From the NCBI RefSeq assembly GCF_047238265.1, contig NZ_JBDFMM010000001.1, positions 1,860,001 to 1,924,000 on the forward strand: a stretch of DNA of 64,000 nucleotides. The letters are read 5' to 3'. The stretch's first letter is position 1. Every line of letters begins with the position of its first letter. The translations under genes were made by a program, and so were the position numbers. The notes below the pieces were generated by a model. The model was not told the origin of the DNA. It did no database searches and was given only the letters and a program-made list of their open reading frames with translations. Shown piece after piece: positions 17,180 through 26,571 of this stretch. The DNA is from Paenibacillus_F sp047238265 (GTDB lineage: Bacteria > Bacillota > Bacilli > Paenibacillales > NBRC-103111).

Positions 17180-18487
17180 TTACGGTAAAAAAATCATATA
17201 ACGGAAATAAAGGTACAGGTGGGAAATAAGGAGCGAAACGAGGGTGATCGGCGCTCCAATTTTGAGAAATTCCCAATAGCTGAATCCTTTGCCTTCTTTA
17301 GAGGCAATTCCCGCCACGATGACATTGGCCGAAGCGCCGATGAGAGTTCCGTTGCCCCCGAGGCACGCTCCCAGGGCGAGGGACCACCAGAGCGTATTAA
17401 TTTCCATCGAGTCGGCGGGAAGCTGCATGCTCACGGCCATATCTTTAATGAGGGGAATCATAGTCGCGACGAAAGGAATGTTATCGATGGTGGCGGACGC
17501 AATCCCCGAGCCCCACAATATGAGCGGAGCCGCGAGCCGCACGTCTCCCCCGGTTATGTTGAGCACCTGCTGGGCCAGACTTTTGATGATACCGACTTCC
17601 TGCAGAGCTCCTACCAAGGCAAACAAACCTGCGAAGAAGAAAATAGTGACCCATTCGACGGAATCGAAAGCTTCTTCGACCTCTTTTTCCTTTAATCCGA
17701 AAAGCATCAGAAGCACGGCGCCCGTGATGGCCACAACGGCGGCTTCCACATGAATGACCGAATGCAGCACGAATCCGAGAATGGTAATTCCGAGAATAAC
17801 GAGTGATTTTTTCATGAGAACGGGATCCTGGATATAGGATTTTTCGTCCAGTTTCATCAATTTTTCTTTATGCTCGGGACTGGTTTTAAGCTGCTTTCTA
17901 TAAATGATGCGCAGCATCAACAGCGTTGCGGCGAAAATAATGGCGGTTACGGGCGCGAGATTGCTCAAGAAAACGTTAAACGTGAGATGAGGGTTTGCCG
18001 ACCCGATCATAATGTTGGGCGGATCTCCGATCAGGGTAGCGGTTCCTCCGATATTGGATGCGATGATTTCGGAAATGAGAAATGGAACCGGGTTAATGTT
18101 GAGCATCCGGGTTATCGACAGGGTGACCGGTACGACCAGCAGTACGGTCGTTACGTTATCGAGCATGGCCGACCCGACCGCGGTCAGAAGGGGTAAGAAG
18201 ATGAGAATGCGCATCGGATCTCCCTTGGCCAATTTTGCCGCGCGTACCGCTACATATTGGAACACGCCGGTTTTGTTGGTGATGCCGACAAGAATCATCA
18301 TGCCCACCAGCAGAGCGATGGTTCCCCATTCAATATATTCCGTGTACACCTTATGTATATCGACGATACCGAAGATGACCATGACGGCGGCTCCCAGCAG
18401 GGCGACGACGGCGCGGTTTTTCTTTTCCGAGATAATGACGGCATAGGTTGCCAGAAAAACGATAAGTGCGATCCAGACTTGCGTCAT
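17180..18487 (-). CDS. ArsB/NhaD (P-protein) family ion transporter
   Basis: A 435-residue polytopic membrane protein of the IT superfamily, with about 11-12 helices. It shows the two conserved repeats typical of this group: NIGGTATLIGDPPNIMIGS near residue 145 and a second GGNGTLIGASANVIVAG near 380, plus TAVGSAMLDNVTTVLLV and ASATIDNIPFVAT. Relatives transport arsenite/antimonite or exchange Na+ and H+; sequence alone does not choose between them. No arsR or arsC is adjacent, which favours Na+/H+ exchange. It is preceded by a structured leader. Confidence 0.88.
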   Translation of the reverse strand: MTQVWIALIVFLATYAVIISEKKNRAVVALLGAAVMVIFGIVDIHKVYTEYIEWGTIALLVGMMILVGITNKTGVFQYVAVRAAKLAKGDPMRILIFLPLLTAVGSAMLDNVTTVLLVVPVTLSITRMLNINPVPFLISEIIASNIGGTATLIGDPPNIMIGSANPHLTFNVFLSNLAPVTAIIFAATLLMLRIIYRKQLKTSPEHKEKLMKLDEKSYIQDPVLMKKSLVILGITILGFVLHSVIHVEAAVVAITGAVLLMLFGLKEKEVEEAFDSVEWVTIFFFAGLFALVGALQEVGIIKSLAQQVLNITGGDVRLAAPLILWGSGIASATIDNIPFVATMIPLIKDMAVSMQLPADSMEINTLWWSLALGACLGGNGTLIGASANVIVAGIASKEGKGFSYWEFLKIGAPITLVSLLISHLYLYFRYMIFLP

Positions 18488-18684
18488 GACACGATCTCTC
18501 CTTTAGTTAGCGGCTATCAAGCGTTGTTAGCATTTCCACGTTCAGACGGATTCAGGTTGCTGCACGGCCGCCCGTTAAATGGATCAGGAGGCAAAAAGAG
18601 CAAAAAAGAGCCTGTGATGACAGGCTCCTCCGGTGATCTCCATATGCAGTTGCTTGGTGTTTCGGGCCGTTTCTTAAACAATCC
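18488..18684 (-). promoter_or_regulatory. Transporter leader RNA with intrinsic terminator, candidate cis-regulatory RNA
   Basis: A predicted transcript start near 18684 leaves about 197 bases of leader. Roughly 57 bases in lies a GAGCCTGT-GATG-ACAGGCTC hairpin with a T6 run, then about 115 bases reach the start codon. The CACCGGAGG segment before the hairpin can also pair with CCTCC after it. This layout is typical of attenuation, but no known riboswitch class was recognised. Confidence 0.5.
18602..18627 (-). terminator. Leader terminator upstream of the ArsB/NhaD transporter
   Basis: On the minus strand an eight-base perfect stem (18608-18615 with 18620-18627) and four-base loop are followed by six T residues. 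No gene ends just upstream on this strand, so it acts inside the transporter leader. Confidence 0.75.
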
Positions 18685-18690
18685 TAAAGA

Positions 18691-18719
18691 AGTATACCGG
18701 AGAACCGGGAATTTGTAAA
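18691..18719 (-). promoter_or_regulatory. Promoter of the ArsB/NhaD transporter
   Basis: On the minus strand TTTACA (18714-18719) and TATACT (18691-18696) are 17 bases apart, five of six matches to consensus in each box. Confidence 0.65.
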
Positions 18720-18840
18720 GAACCGCCTCCTGTCAGAGGAGCGGTCATAAGCGGGCGGGTCAAGCATATACTTGTACAAAGTTCCCTGGAGGGAAGACAA
18801 GTCTTGACCCGGATGCGAGGGGCAATGGGAGGAAGGGCAT

Positions 18841-20016
18841 ATGAGCAAACGGATGTGGATATCCGGTATGCTGGCGTTTTTGTGCATGCTGAACGTGTTT
18901 GGCGCAGCGGCCTTGGCGGCGGAACCCCCGGCGATAGGAACGAACGCGGAGGGCGCGGCCCTCGTCGACGTGAAATCGGGCAGAGTTCTTTACTCGAAGC
19001 GGGGAGACAGGCCGATGAGAATAGCGAGCCTGACCAAAATCATGACGGCGATCGTGGCCATCGAGGAGAGCAAACTGACGGACATTGTCAAAGTTAGCAC
19101 TCGCGCGGCCGGAAAAGAAGGCTCGTCCCTTTATTTGAAGGCGGGACAGGAAATGAGCCTGAAGCACATGCTCTACGGGCTGATGCTTCGTTCCGGCAAC
19201 GATGCGGCGACGGCCATAGCCGAGCATGTAGGCGGCAGCGTGGAAGGGTTTGCCGTGATGATGAACCGGAAAGCCGAACAGATCGGGCTCGGCCATTCGA
19301 ATTTCACGAACCCGTCGGGGCTGGACGAGAGTGCCGATCATTATTCCAGTGCCGAAGATTTGGCGAAACTGGCGGCTTACAGCCTGAAAAATCCGACGTT
19401 CCAGGAAATTGTCCAGACGAAAATGATCAAAGTGCCCAACCCGAACGAATCGTGGGAGTACACCTGGTTTAACAAAAACAAAATGCTGGGCCTTTTCGAC
19501 GGGGCCGACGGGGTTAAAACGGGCTACACGAAGCTGGCCAAACGGTGTCTGGTGTCTTCCGCCACGCGGAACGGACAGCGACTGGTCGTCGTGACTTTAA
19601 ACGACGGCGACGACTGGGCGGATCATACCCGTCTGCTTCAGTGGGGGTTTGAACATTTTCCGCTTGTTCCTCTGCTGAAAAAGGGCCAGGCGGTAGAAGG
19701 GACGCCTTATGTTGCGGAGAGAGAGTTCTCGTACCCGCTTCTCTCTGCGGAAAAAGACCGCGTCACCTCCGAACCGGAGTCGTATCCGCCGGAGTCTCTG
19801 GATGCGCGGCTCGGCGAGAAAGGCCGTCTCCTGTTAAAGCTCGACGAGCGCCTGCTCGGCACCGTTCCGCTGGTAGACCCGGCAAGTCCGCGCCTGAAAG
19901 CGGCCGACAAGGCGGCATTCGGCTTTCAGGCCACCGAAGCGGACGCCGGCGTCTGGAACGCATGGAGTGTATCCCTGCGCAAAGTTGTCCGGGCGGTGCT
20001 GTCACCCGGCATGTAG
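18841..20016 (+). CDS. dacB: D-alanyl-D-alanine carboxypeptidase, DacB type
   Basis: S11 penicillin-binding carboxypeptidase; DacB in B. subtilis controls spore cortex cross-linking from the mother cell. The 391-residue product has a signal peptide ending in ALAA (about residue 27) and motifs SLTK, SGND and KTG in normal order, with a C-terminal PBP5-like domain. It is followed immediately by spmA and spmB, exactly the B. subtilis dacB-spmA-spmB operon, which separates it from the dacF copy at 201. AGGAAGGG precedes the ATG. Confidence 0.93.
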   Translation: MSKRMWISGMLAFLCMLNVFGAAALAAEPPAIGTNAEGAALVDVKSGRVLYSKRGDRPMRIASLTKIMTAIVAIEESKLTDIVKVSTRAAGKEGSSLYLKAGQEMSLKHMLYGLMLRSGNDAATAIAEHVGGSVEGFAVMMNRKAEQIGLGHSNFTNPSGLDESADHYSSAEDLAKLAAYSLKNPTFQEIVQTKMIKVPNPNESWEYTWFNKNKMLGLFDGADGVKTGYTKLAKRCLVSSATRNGQRLVVVTLNDGDDWADHTRLLQWGFEHFPLVPLLKKGQAVEGTPYVAEREFSYPLLSAEKDRVTSEPESYPPESLDARLGEKGRLLLKLDERLLGTVPLVDPASPRLKAADKAAFGFQATEADAGVWNAWSVSLRKVVRAVLSPGM

Positions 20017-20043
20017 GCAAGTACAGGAAAGGAGGAAAGAACG

Positions 20044-20643
20044 ATGGTGAATTGGATCTGGTTGTTTTTCATCGTAACCGGCTTTGGGGTTGCCGCAGTC
20101 CAGGGCAACGTCGAAGCCGTAACGCAGGCTGCCTTCGACGGCGCCAAGAGCGGTGTGACGGTCTGCTTCGGTCTTATCAGCGTGCTGGTTTTCTGGCTCG
20201 GCATGATGAGAATCGCCGAAGACGCCGGCCTGCTGTCCAAGCTGGCCGTTCTGCTTCGTCCCGTCGTCCGCTTCCTGTTTCCCAGCATCCCGAAGGATCA
20301 TCCCGCGCTGGGGTACATCATGTCCAACATGAGCGCGAACATCCTCGGGCTCGGCAATGCCGCTACTCCGATGGGAATTAAGGCGATGCAGGAGCTGCAA
20401 AAGCTGAATCCCCACAAGGATACGGCCAGCCCCGCCATGTGCACGCTCCTGGCGCTGAATACGGCCAGCATCACGCTCATTCCGACGACCTTGATTGCCA
20501 TCCGGATGAATTACAACTCCATCAATCCGTCGGAAATCGTCGGCACGACTCTGCTGGCTACAGTCGTATCCACCGCCGCCGCGATCATCGTCGACCGCTG
20601 GTACAGGCGCAAGCTCCCGGCGAACCCCGTAGTGAAAGGATGA
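20044..20643 (+). CDS. spmA: Spore maturation protein A
   Basis: A 199-residue membrane protein of the nucleoside-recognition (Gate) family with about four helices. SpmA and SpmB are needed for full spore core dehydration and heat resistance in B. subtilis. The conserved NMSANILGLGNAATPMGIKAM segment is present. AAAGGAGG lies before the ATG, 27 bases after dacB. Confidence 0.94.
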   Translation: MVNWIWLFFIVTGFGVAAVQGNVEAVTQAAFDGAKSGVTVCFGLISVLVFWLGMMRIAEDAGLLSKLAVLLRPVVRFLFPSIPKDHPALGYIMSNMSANILGLGNAATPMGIKAMQELQKLNPHKDTASPAMCTLLALNTASITLIPTTLIAIRMNYNSINPSEIVGTTLLATVVSTAAAIIVDRWYRRKLPANPVVKG

Positions 20644-20650
20644 GCCGCCG

Positions 20651-21187
20651 ATGTACGAATGGGTGAACGTGCTCTCGGCGTGGGCCATCCCGGTCCTTAT
20701 CGTTTTCATCCCGCTGTACGCCGCCTACCGGAAAGTGCCCGTGTACGAATCGTTCACCGACGGTGCCAAGGACGGCTTCGACACGGCGGTCAAAATCATC
20801 CCTCATCTCGTCGGCATGATGGTTGCGATCAGCGTGTTCCGGGCATCGGGTGCGCTGGAGCTGACCCTGGGCTGGCTGAAGCCGCTGTTCCAGGCTCTCG
20901 GTGTACCGTCCGAGGTGCTCCCGCTGGCGATCCTGCGCCCGATAACGGGCGCGGGCTCCCTTGCCTTCACGACCGACCTGATCGCCCAGTTCGGCCCCGA
21001 TTCACTGGTCGGCCGGATCGCTTCGACGGTCCAGGGAAGCACGGATACGACGCTGTATGTCATAACGGTGTACTTCGGGGCGATCGGCATCCGGAAAGCC
21101 GGATACGCGCTCAAAGTCGGCCTTATTTCCGATGTGGTCGGTTTCGTCGCTTCCATCGTCATCTGCCTGCTCGTGTTCGCAACCTGA
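20651..21187 (+). CDS. spmB: Spore maturation protein B
   Basis: A 178-residue membrane protein of the Gate family and partner of SpmA in spore core dehydration. Conserved features include ESFTDGAKDGFDTAVKIIP and GPDSLVGRIASTVQGSTDTT. It starts seven bases after spmA, so the pair is co-translated. A terminator follows. Confidence 0.94.
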   Translation: MYEWVNVLSAWAIPVLIVFIPLYAAYRKVPVYESFTDGAKDGFDTAVKIIPHLVGMMVAISVFRASGALELTLGWLKPLFQALGVPSEVLPLAILRPITGAGSLAFTTDLIAQFGPDSLVGRIASTVQGSTDTTLYVITVYFGAIGIRKAGYALKVGLISDVVGFVASIVICLLVFAT

Positions 21188-21190
21188 ATG

Positions 21191-21220
21191 CCGCCCGGAC
21201 CGGGCGGTTTCTTTGTTTTT
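21191..21220 (+). terminator. dacB-spmAB terminator
   Basis: CCGCCC pairs with GGGCGG around GGACC, followed by a T-rich stretch. The remaining bases up to 21441 hold no recognisable gene. Confidence 0.65.
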
Positions 21221-21441
21221 CCCGGAAAAAACGGGCCCGTCGGGCTTTCATTTTGGCAAAAAATGATTATTTTCAGCCCCTTAAGGGAACGATTAGCAGA
21301 AGAACCTTTCAAAATTAGGCCGCCCTATATACACGCCTGCCTATGACGTTTCATCTTTCACCGGCCTTCCATAAATGATGGGAGGGAGACTTTAGCTCGG
21401 TATCCCCCGAAAAAACATTTGCGGAATCGCCGGCAGAGAAC

Positions 21442-21470
21442 TTGTGATTTCACGCAAGGATGGTTATCAT
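21442..21470 (+). promoter_or_regulatory. Promoter of rluB
   Basis: TTGTGA (21442-21447) and TATCAT (21465-21470) with a 17-base spacer. The start point would fall about 17 bases before ATG 21494. Confidence 0.5.
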
Positions 21471-21493
21471 TAGCTTTGAGGTGAACGTTGAGG

Positions 21494-22240
21494 ATGGAGA
21501 GATTGCAGAAAGTGCTGGCCGAGGCGGGCGTAGCATCCCGCAGGAAAAGCGAGGAGCTGATTCTGGCCGGCCGTGTGAGCGTGAATGAAGAAGTCGTTAC
21601 GCAGCTTGGCGTGAAAGTGAATCCCGCAGAGGATATCATAACCGTAGACGGACGGGCCATTAAGCAGCAGACGAAAGTGTACGTGATGCTGAACAAGCCG
21701 AAAGGCGTTATTACGAGCGCTGCGGACCCCAAAGGGCGCAAAGTCGTAACCGATTACCTGCCGGGGATCAAGGAGCGCGTATATCCGGTCGGACGGCTTG
21801 ATTACGATACGGAAGGGCTTCTCATTCTGACGAACGACGGAGAATTCGCCAACCTGATGATGCATCCGAGGCATCATGTGGCCAAGACGTACCATGCGAC
21901 CGTCAAGGGTGTCGTGCACGGTTCCGTACTCGACCGTCTGAGAGCCGGCATCGAGCTGGAGGACGGCATGACCGCTCCCGCCGAGGTCGAATACGTCGAT
22001 GTGCGTCCGGAGCAGAACGAGAGCGTAATTTCCATTACGATTTATGAGGGCCGGAACCGTCAAGTGAGAAGAATGTTCGACGCCGTATCTTTTCCGGTGG
22101 TCAAATTAAGACGGGTACAATACGGACCTTTATTGCTGGCGGGTCTTCCGAGAGCAAAGTACAGAGTCCTGCGCAATGACGAAATTAACAGCCTGCGCGA
22201 TGCGGCCTTGCAGTCACATAAAATTCAAAAAGGCCGCTAA
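21494..22240 (+). CDS. rluB: 23S rRNA pseudouridine synthase, RluB type
   Basis: RsuA/RluB-family enzyme that isomerises a uridine in the peptidyl-transferase region of 23S rRNA. The 248-residue product has an N-terminal S4 RNA-binding domain (MERLQKVLAEAGVASRR), the catalytic GRLDYDTEGLLILTNDG motif and the family YEGRNRQVRRMF segment. ATG 21494 is preferred over TTG 21488 because relatives begin MERLQKV and the promoter lies very close. Confidence 0.93.
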   Translation: MERLQKVLAEAGVASRRKSEELILAGRVSVNEEVVTQLGVKVNPAEDIITVDGRAIKQQTKVYVMLNKPKGVITSAADPKGRKVVTDYLPGIKERVYPVGRLDYDTEGLLILTNDGEFANLMMHPRHHVAKTYHATVKGVVHGSVLDRLRAGIELEDGMTAPAEVEYVDVRPEQNESVISITIYEGRNRQVRRMFDAVSFPVVKLRRVQYGPLLLAGLPRAKYRVLRNDEINSLRDAALQSHKIQKGR

Positions 22241-22257
22241 GCTTGGCCTTTTTTTTC
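22227..22257 (+). terminator. rluB terminator overlapping the stop codon
   Basis: AAAAGGCC..AAGC pairs imperfectly with GCTT..GGCCTTTT, with a T8 run. It overlaps the rluB stop. Confidence 0.65.
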
Positions 22258-22301
22258 GTTATAATGAGTATAGTTATGTCAAATTTTTGAGGGTGCTCGC
22301 T

Positions 22302-22841
22302 ATGAAAAAGAACAAAAAATGGGTTCAGATTATCATTTTAGGCATTGTTCTTATCATCGGTGTATTTACGATCGTCAACAACCTAACATCCGCCGACGAT
22401 AAAAAATATCCGGTCGAGGGCTCGAAAGCGCCGGATTTTACACTTACCGGACTCGATAACAAGTCCTACAAGCTTTCCGATTACAAAGGCAAAGGCGTCC
22501 TGATCAATTTCTGGGGAACCTTCTGTCCTCCCTGCAAGAAGGAAATGCCCGCTTTGCAGAAGCAGTACGACATTTGGAAAGACAAGAACGTGGAGTTCCT
22601 TGAAGTCAACCTGGACAACAGCCGGGTAACGGTTCAGAACTTCGTGGACCAGTACAATCTGAGTCTGCCCATCCTGCTCGATAACGAGGAGAAGGTGCGG
22701 AAACAGTTCGGGGTCGTGGAATATCCGACGACATTTTTTATCAAACCCGACGGGACGGTCATGAAAATTCATAAAGGCGAGATGGACGAGGCATTTATCG
22801 CGGATACGCTGAAAAAGCTAACGGCCGTCGGCGGCCAGTAA
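22302..22841 (+). CDS. resA: Thiol-disulfide oxidoreductase ResA
   Basis: Membrane-anchored thioredoxin-like protein that reduces apocytochrome c haem-binding cysteines outside the cell membrane. The 179-residue product has an N-terminal helix (about 7-25) and the redox motif FCPPCKKE within WGTFCPPC. Start ATG 22302 after GAGGGTG gives a family-length protein. It is first of the resABC cluster. Confidence 0.94.
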   Translation: MKKNKKWVQIIILGIVLIIGVFTIVNNLTSADDKKYPVEGSKAPDFTLTGLDNKSYKLSDYKGKGVLINFWGTFCPPCKKEMPALQKQYDIWKDKNVEFLEVNLDNSRVTVQNFVDQYNLSLPILLDNEEKVRKQFGVVEYPTTFFIKPDGTVMKIHKGEMDEAFIADTLKKLTAVGGQ

Positions 22842-22878
22842 AGGTTTCAATTTAAACAGCATAGAGGGGGAATGCGGC

Positions 22879-24546
22879 GTGTTTCAAAACACGAAGTGCG
22901 ATTGCGGACACCAGAACCATGTAGGGACTCTGCTCTGCGAATCGTGCGGCAAGCCGCTGACCGAAGAAGCGTTTTCGACCGAACCGCTTGAAATGAAATA
23001 TGATGGGGTCGCCCGGCGGTCCCAGCGGGAAAATCCGTCCTGGCTGGACCGGATTTGGAATTTCTTTTCATCGGTGAAGGTGGCCGTGACGATAATCGTC
23101 CTGACCTTGATCGGTTCTTCGCTTGGCACCATTTATCCGCAGGAAAGCAATTTTATTCAGGTAGACCCTTCCACTTACTATAAGGATACATACGGAACGC
23201 TGGGCCACGTGTATTATTTGCTGGGCTTATCCCACACGTACGAATCGTGGTGGTTTAAGCTTCTTATTCTGATGATCGGCGCCTCGCTCGTCATCTGCAG
23301 CCTGGACCGCGTTCTTCCGCTGTACAGGGCTCTTTCCAAGCAGAAGATCCAGAAGCACCACAGCTTCCTGCTCCGCCAGAAGGTCGCTTACGACGGGCGT
23401 ATTCCGGAAGGCGCCTCCGAAGAAGAATGGACGGAACAGATGGCCCGCCAGCTCCGCAAAAAGCACTATCGTGTCCATACGGACGGAGCCGCTCTTCTTG
23501 CCGAGAAGTACCGGTTCAGCCGCTGGGGGCCTTACGTGCTTCATATCGGCCTTATTATTTTTCTGCTGGCCGTACTGATGCGAAGTTTCCCGGGCTGGCA
23601 GATGGATGAGTATATGGGGCTGCGTGAAGGGGAGATCAAGAAAATTCCCGATACGTCGCTCTACATCAAGAACGAGAAGTTTACCATCGATTTTTACAAG
23701 CCGGAAGAAATGACCGAAGAGTTCAGAAAAAGAGAACGGAACGTCGCGAAAATTTACGAAACGGAAGCCGTGATTTATACCTGTAAGGCGGACTGCGATA
23801 TTCCCGGCAAAAAACCGGATCTGCAGGAAGTGCACCGGCAGAAAATTATCGTGAACGAACCGCTCGATTACAAAGGGCTTCTCGCTTTTCAATACGATTA
23901 CAAAGAAGATCCGCTGCTGATTTCAGTCAAGCCGACGCTGACGAACAAACAGACGGGCGAATCTTACGGAAGCTTCGAGCTTCCGATGAAGGATCCTCAA
24001 GATTCGTATCAGGCAGGGCCTTACAAGCTCGCGTTGAAGGGATATTTCCCGGAATTCGGCTTGGACGACAAAGGGGAGCCTATTACGAAGTCGAATGAAG
24101 CGAAAGCGCCTGCATTTATTTTTCAGATTACGGGACCGGGGCTTTCTCCGAGTGGCGAGCCGTATATCTATTTCCCGAGACAAATAGACAAGCAGGAGTT
24201 CCGCCAGGACGAAATTAACGGATCAATAGGCGCCAAATTCGACTTATCTGTCGGATCGATGGAGAACGTTACGTTTTCCAGCTATACCTCTTTCCTGAAT
24301 ATCCGTACGGACCGTGCGCTTCCTTACATCTGGATCGGGGCCGGTATCGGAATGATCGGTCTCATCATGGGCTTCTACTGGCAGCACCGCCGAGTATGGC
24401 TCAGAATCGACGACGGCAGGCTCGTACTGGGCGCGCACACGAACAAGAACTGGTTCGGCGTCCGCAAGGAAGTGGCCGCGGCACTGAATAAAACAGGCAT
24501 TACGGTGGATCAGAAAACGCTCGAAAAGGGAGGGAAAGCTACGTGA
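22879..24546 (+). CDS. resB: Cytochrome c biogenesis protein ResB
   Basis: System II cytochrome c maturation component working with ResC to deliver haem. The 555-residue product has several membrane helices (about 70-90, 125-145, 210-230 and 480-500) and a large extracytoplasmic domain. The GTG start follows a GAGGGGG site. An N-terminal zinc-ribbon-like segment (CDCGHQNHVGTLLCESC, residues 7-23) precedes the first helix. It shares four bases with resC (GTGA). Confidence 0.93.
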   Translation: MFQNTKCDCGHQNHVGTLLCESCGKPLTEEAFSTEPLEMKYDGVARRSQRENPSWLDRIWNFFSSVKVAVTIIVLTLIGSSLGTIYPQESNFIQVDPSTYYKDTYGTLGHVYYLLGLSHTYESWWFKLLILMIGASLVICSLDRVLPLYRALSKQKIQKHHSFLLRQKVAYDGRIPEGASEEEWTEQMARQLRKKHYRVHTDGAALLAEKYRFSRWGPYVLHIGLIIFLLAVLMRSFPGWQMDEYMGLREGEIKKIPDTSLYIKNEKFTIDFYKPEEMTEEFRKRERNVAKIYETEAVIYTCKADCDIPGKKPDLQEVHRQKIIVNEPLDYKGLLAFQYDYKEDPLLISVKPTLTNKQTGESYGSFELPMKDPQDSYQAGPYKLALKGYFPEFGLDDKGEPITKSNEAKAPAFIFQITGPGLSPSGEPYIYFPRQIDKQEFRQDEINGSIGAKFDLSVGSMENVTFSSYTSFLNIRTDRALPYIWIGAGIGMIGLIMGFYWQHRRVWLRIDDGRLVLGAHTNKNWFGVRKEVAAALNKTGITVDQKTLEKGGKAT

Positions 24547-25802
24547 ATTGGTTAAGTTTCAGCGGGAACGCGCTGCTTGTTTCATTTGTTATCTACTGTG
24601 TGGCTTTTCTGGTGTTTGTACTTTCAATCGCAGGCAAGACATGGAGCAACCGGGATCCCGAAGTTCACGCGCGCAAATGGGGCAGAGCCGCTTACGGCCT
24701 GTCCGTTTTGGGCCTTGTGTCCCAGTTGCTCTATTTCTTCACCCGCTGGTACGGGGGCGGACACATTCCGACCAGCAACATGTTCGAATTCATGACGATG
24801 CTCGGTATGATGATCATGATCGCCTTTATTATCGTCTACGCCATCTATCGTACCCCGGTCCTCGGGGTATTTGCTCTGCCGGTCGTCGTGCTCATCATTG
24901 CGTACGCGGCCGTTTTTCCGAACGAAGTCCAGCCGCTGATTCCGGCGCTGCAGAGCTACTGGCTTAAAATCCACGTTACGACCGCGGCCGCAGGCGAGGC
25001 ATTCTTCGCTGTCGGTTTTGCCGCCGGATTAATGTACTTGATCCGGATGGTCAATTTTCAAGGCAAAACGGCCGCCGACCGGAAAGAGCAAAGAGGGGTG
25101 GAATTCACCCTGCTCATTATTTTCATGCTTATCGCATTCATCGCTTCCGTATTTACGTTTAATGCGGCCGGCTATGAAGCCAAATTCGTGAAAGAACAAA
25201 TCCTCGGCAATGAGGACGGCACCCAGCAAAAAGTGAGCCAAACCGTCACTTACGTGCTTCCGCCTATCGTGGCGCCTTACCAGACCACGCTTGAATCGAT
25301 GGATTCCTTCCTCGGGATGGATAAACCGCTGTTCACGGCGCCTTCCTGGATGAGCGGAGAAAATGCCGGCCGGAAGTTCAACACGGTCATCTGGACGGTT
25401 CTGATCGGGGTTCTCCTGTACGTCCTGCTCAGACTGATCCTGCGCAAGCCGATCGGTCAGGCGATTTCGCCCATTATGAAAGGCATGGACCCGGAAGATC
25501 TTGACGAGATCGGGTACCGCTCCATCGCTATCGGCTATCCGATTTTTACGCTCGGTGCCCTCATCTTCGCGATGATCTGGGCTCATAAAGCCTGGGGCCG
25601 CTTCTGGGGCTGGGATCCGAAGGAAGTATGGGCCTTGATCGTCTGGCTCTTCTACGCGGTATTCCTGCATCTCCGCCTTTCCCGCGGCTGGCAGGGCAAA
25701 CGTTCCGCATGGCTGGCCGTAATCGGCTTTATCGTGGTTATGTTTACGCTGGTCGGGGTAAACTTGGTCATCGCTGGCCTGCACTCCTATTCGGGTGTAT
25801 AA
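24543..25802 (+). CDS. resC: Cytochrome c biogenesis protein ResC
   Basis: CcsA/CcmC-family haem-handling protein, partner of ResB. The 419-residue polytopic protein contains the tryptophan-rich haem motif WGRFWGWDPKEVWALIVW (about residue 350). The GTG start overlaps the resB stop. The downstream gene resD is 45 bases away, the same order as B. subtilis resABCDE. Confidence 0.94.
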   Translation: MNWLSFSGNALLVSFVIYCVAFLVFVLSIAGKTWSNRDPEVHARKWGRAAYGLSVLGLVSQLLYFFTRWYGGGHIPTSNMFEFMTMLGMMIMIAFIIVYAIYRTPVLGVFALPVVVLIIAYAAVFPNEVQPLIPALQSYWLKIHVTTAAAGEAFFAVGFAAGLMYLIRMVNFQGKTAADRKEQRGVEFTLLIIFMLIAFIASVFTFNAAGYEAKFVKEQILGNEDGTQQKVSQTVTYVLPPIVAPYQTTLESMDSFLGMDKPLFTAPSWMSGENAGRKFNTVIWTVLIGVLLYVLLRLILRKPIGQAISPIMKGMDPEDLDEIGYRSIAIGYPIFTLGALIFAMIWAHKAWGRFWGWDPKEVWALIVWLFYAVFLHLRLSRGWQGKRSAWLAVIGFIVVMFTLVGVNLVIAGLHSYSGV

Positions 25803-25847
25803 TTTTAGCAAATCATTCACTACAATCGTTTACGGACGGAAGGGATT

Positions 25848-26570
25848 GTGAACGTCATGGAACAGAGATTGAATATTCTCGTTGTAGACGATGAAGAACG
25901 GATCAGACGTCTGCTTCGGATGTACCTGGAGAAAGAGGGTTACGGCATCGAAGAAGCCGAAGACGGCGAAACGGCCCTGACCCTGGCGACCGAGCGCGAC
26001 TTCGATCTGATTCTGCTCGATCTGATGCTGCCGGGAATCGACGGCACGGAAGTATGCGCGCGTCTGCGCCAAGTGAAGTCCACTCCGGTCATCATGCTGA
26101 CCGCGAAAGGCGAAGAAACGAACCGTGTTCACGGGTTCGAAGTCGGGGCCGACGACTATGTCGTCAAGCCGTTCAGCCCGCGCGAGGTGATCTACCGGGT
26201 GAAGGCGATTCTGCGGCGTTCGTCCGCAACGGCTTTCTTGTCCAAAGATGCGAATTCGAGCAACAATATCGTTTTTCCGCACCTGGTCATCGAGCACGAC
26301 GCTCACCGCGTAACGGCAGGGGGCCAGGAAGTCGCTCTTACCCCCAAAGAGTATGAGCTGCTCCACTATTTGGCCGTATCCCCGGACAAGGTGTTTTCCC
26401 GGGAAGAATTGCTTAAGGATGTCTGGAATTACGAATTTTTCGGGGATTTGCGCACGGTCGATACCCATGTGAAAAGATTGCGCGAGAAGCTCAACAAAGT
26501 ATCGCCGGAAGCGGCTGCGATGATTACGACGGTCTGGGGCGTAGGCTACAAGCTGGAGGTACCGAAGTAA
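25848..26570 (+). CDS. resD: Response regulator ResD
   Basis: OmpR-family transcription factor that activates respiratory and oxygen-limitation genes, including resA in B. subtilis. The 240-residue product has a receiver domain with the acidic pocket DDE (14-16) and phosphoacceptor Asp58, then a winged-helix domain ending VDTHVKRLREKL...TVWGVGYKLE. GTG 25848 or ATG 25857 may be the start; GGAAGGG lies close to the former. It is followed by resE after one base. Confidence 0.92.
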   Translation: MNVMEQRLNILVVDDEERIRRLLRMYLEKEGYGIEEAEDGETALTLATERDFDLILLDLMLPGIDGTEVCARLRQVKSTPVIMLTAKGEETNRVHGFEVGADDYVVKPFSPREVIYRVKAILRRSSATAFLSKDANSSNNIVFPHLVIEHDAHRVTAGGQEVALTPKEYELLHYLAVSPDKVFSREELLKDVWNYEFFGDLRTVDTHVKRLREKLNKVSPEAAAMITTVWGVGYKLEVPK

Positions 26571-26571
26571 C

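Noticed and set aside
18720..18748. ACCGCCTCCT/AGGAGCGGT inverted repeat just upstream of the transporter -35 box.
   Set aside because: It lacks a convincing T run and lies outside the predicted transcript; it may be an operator, but there is no support.
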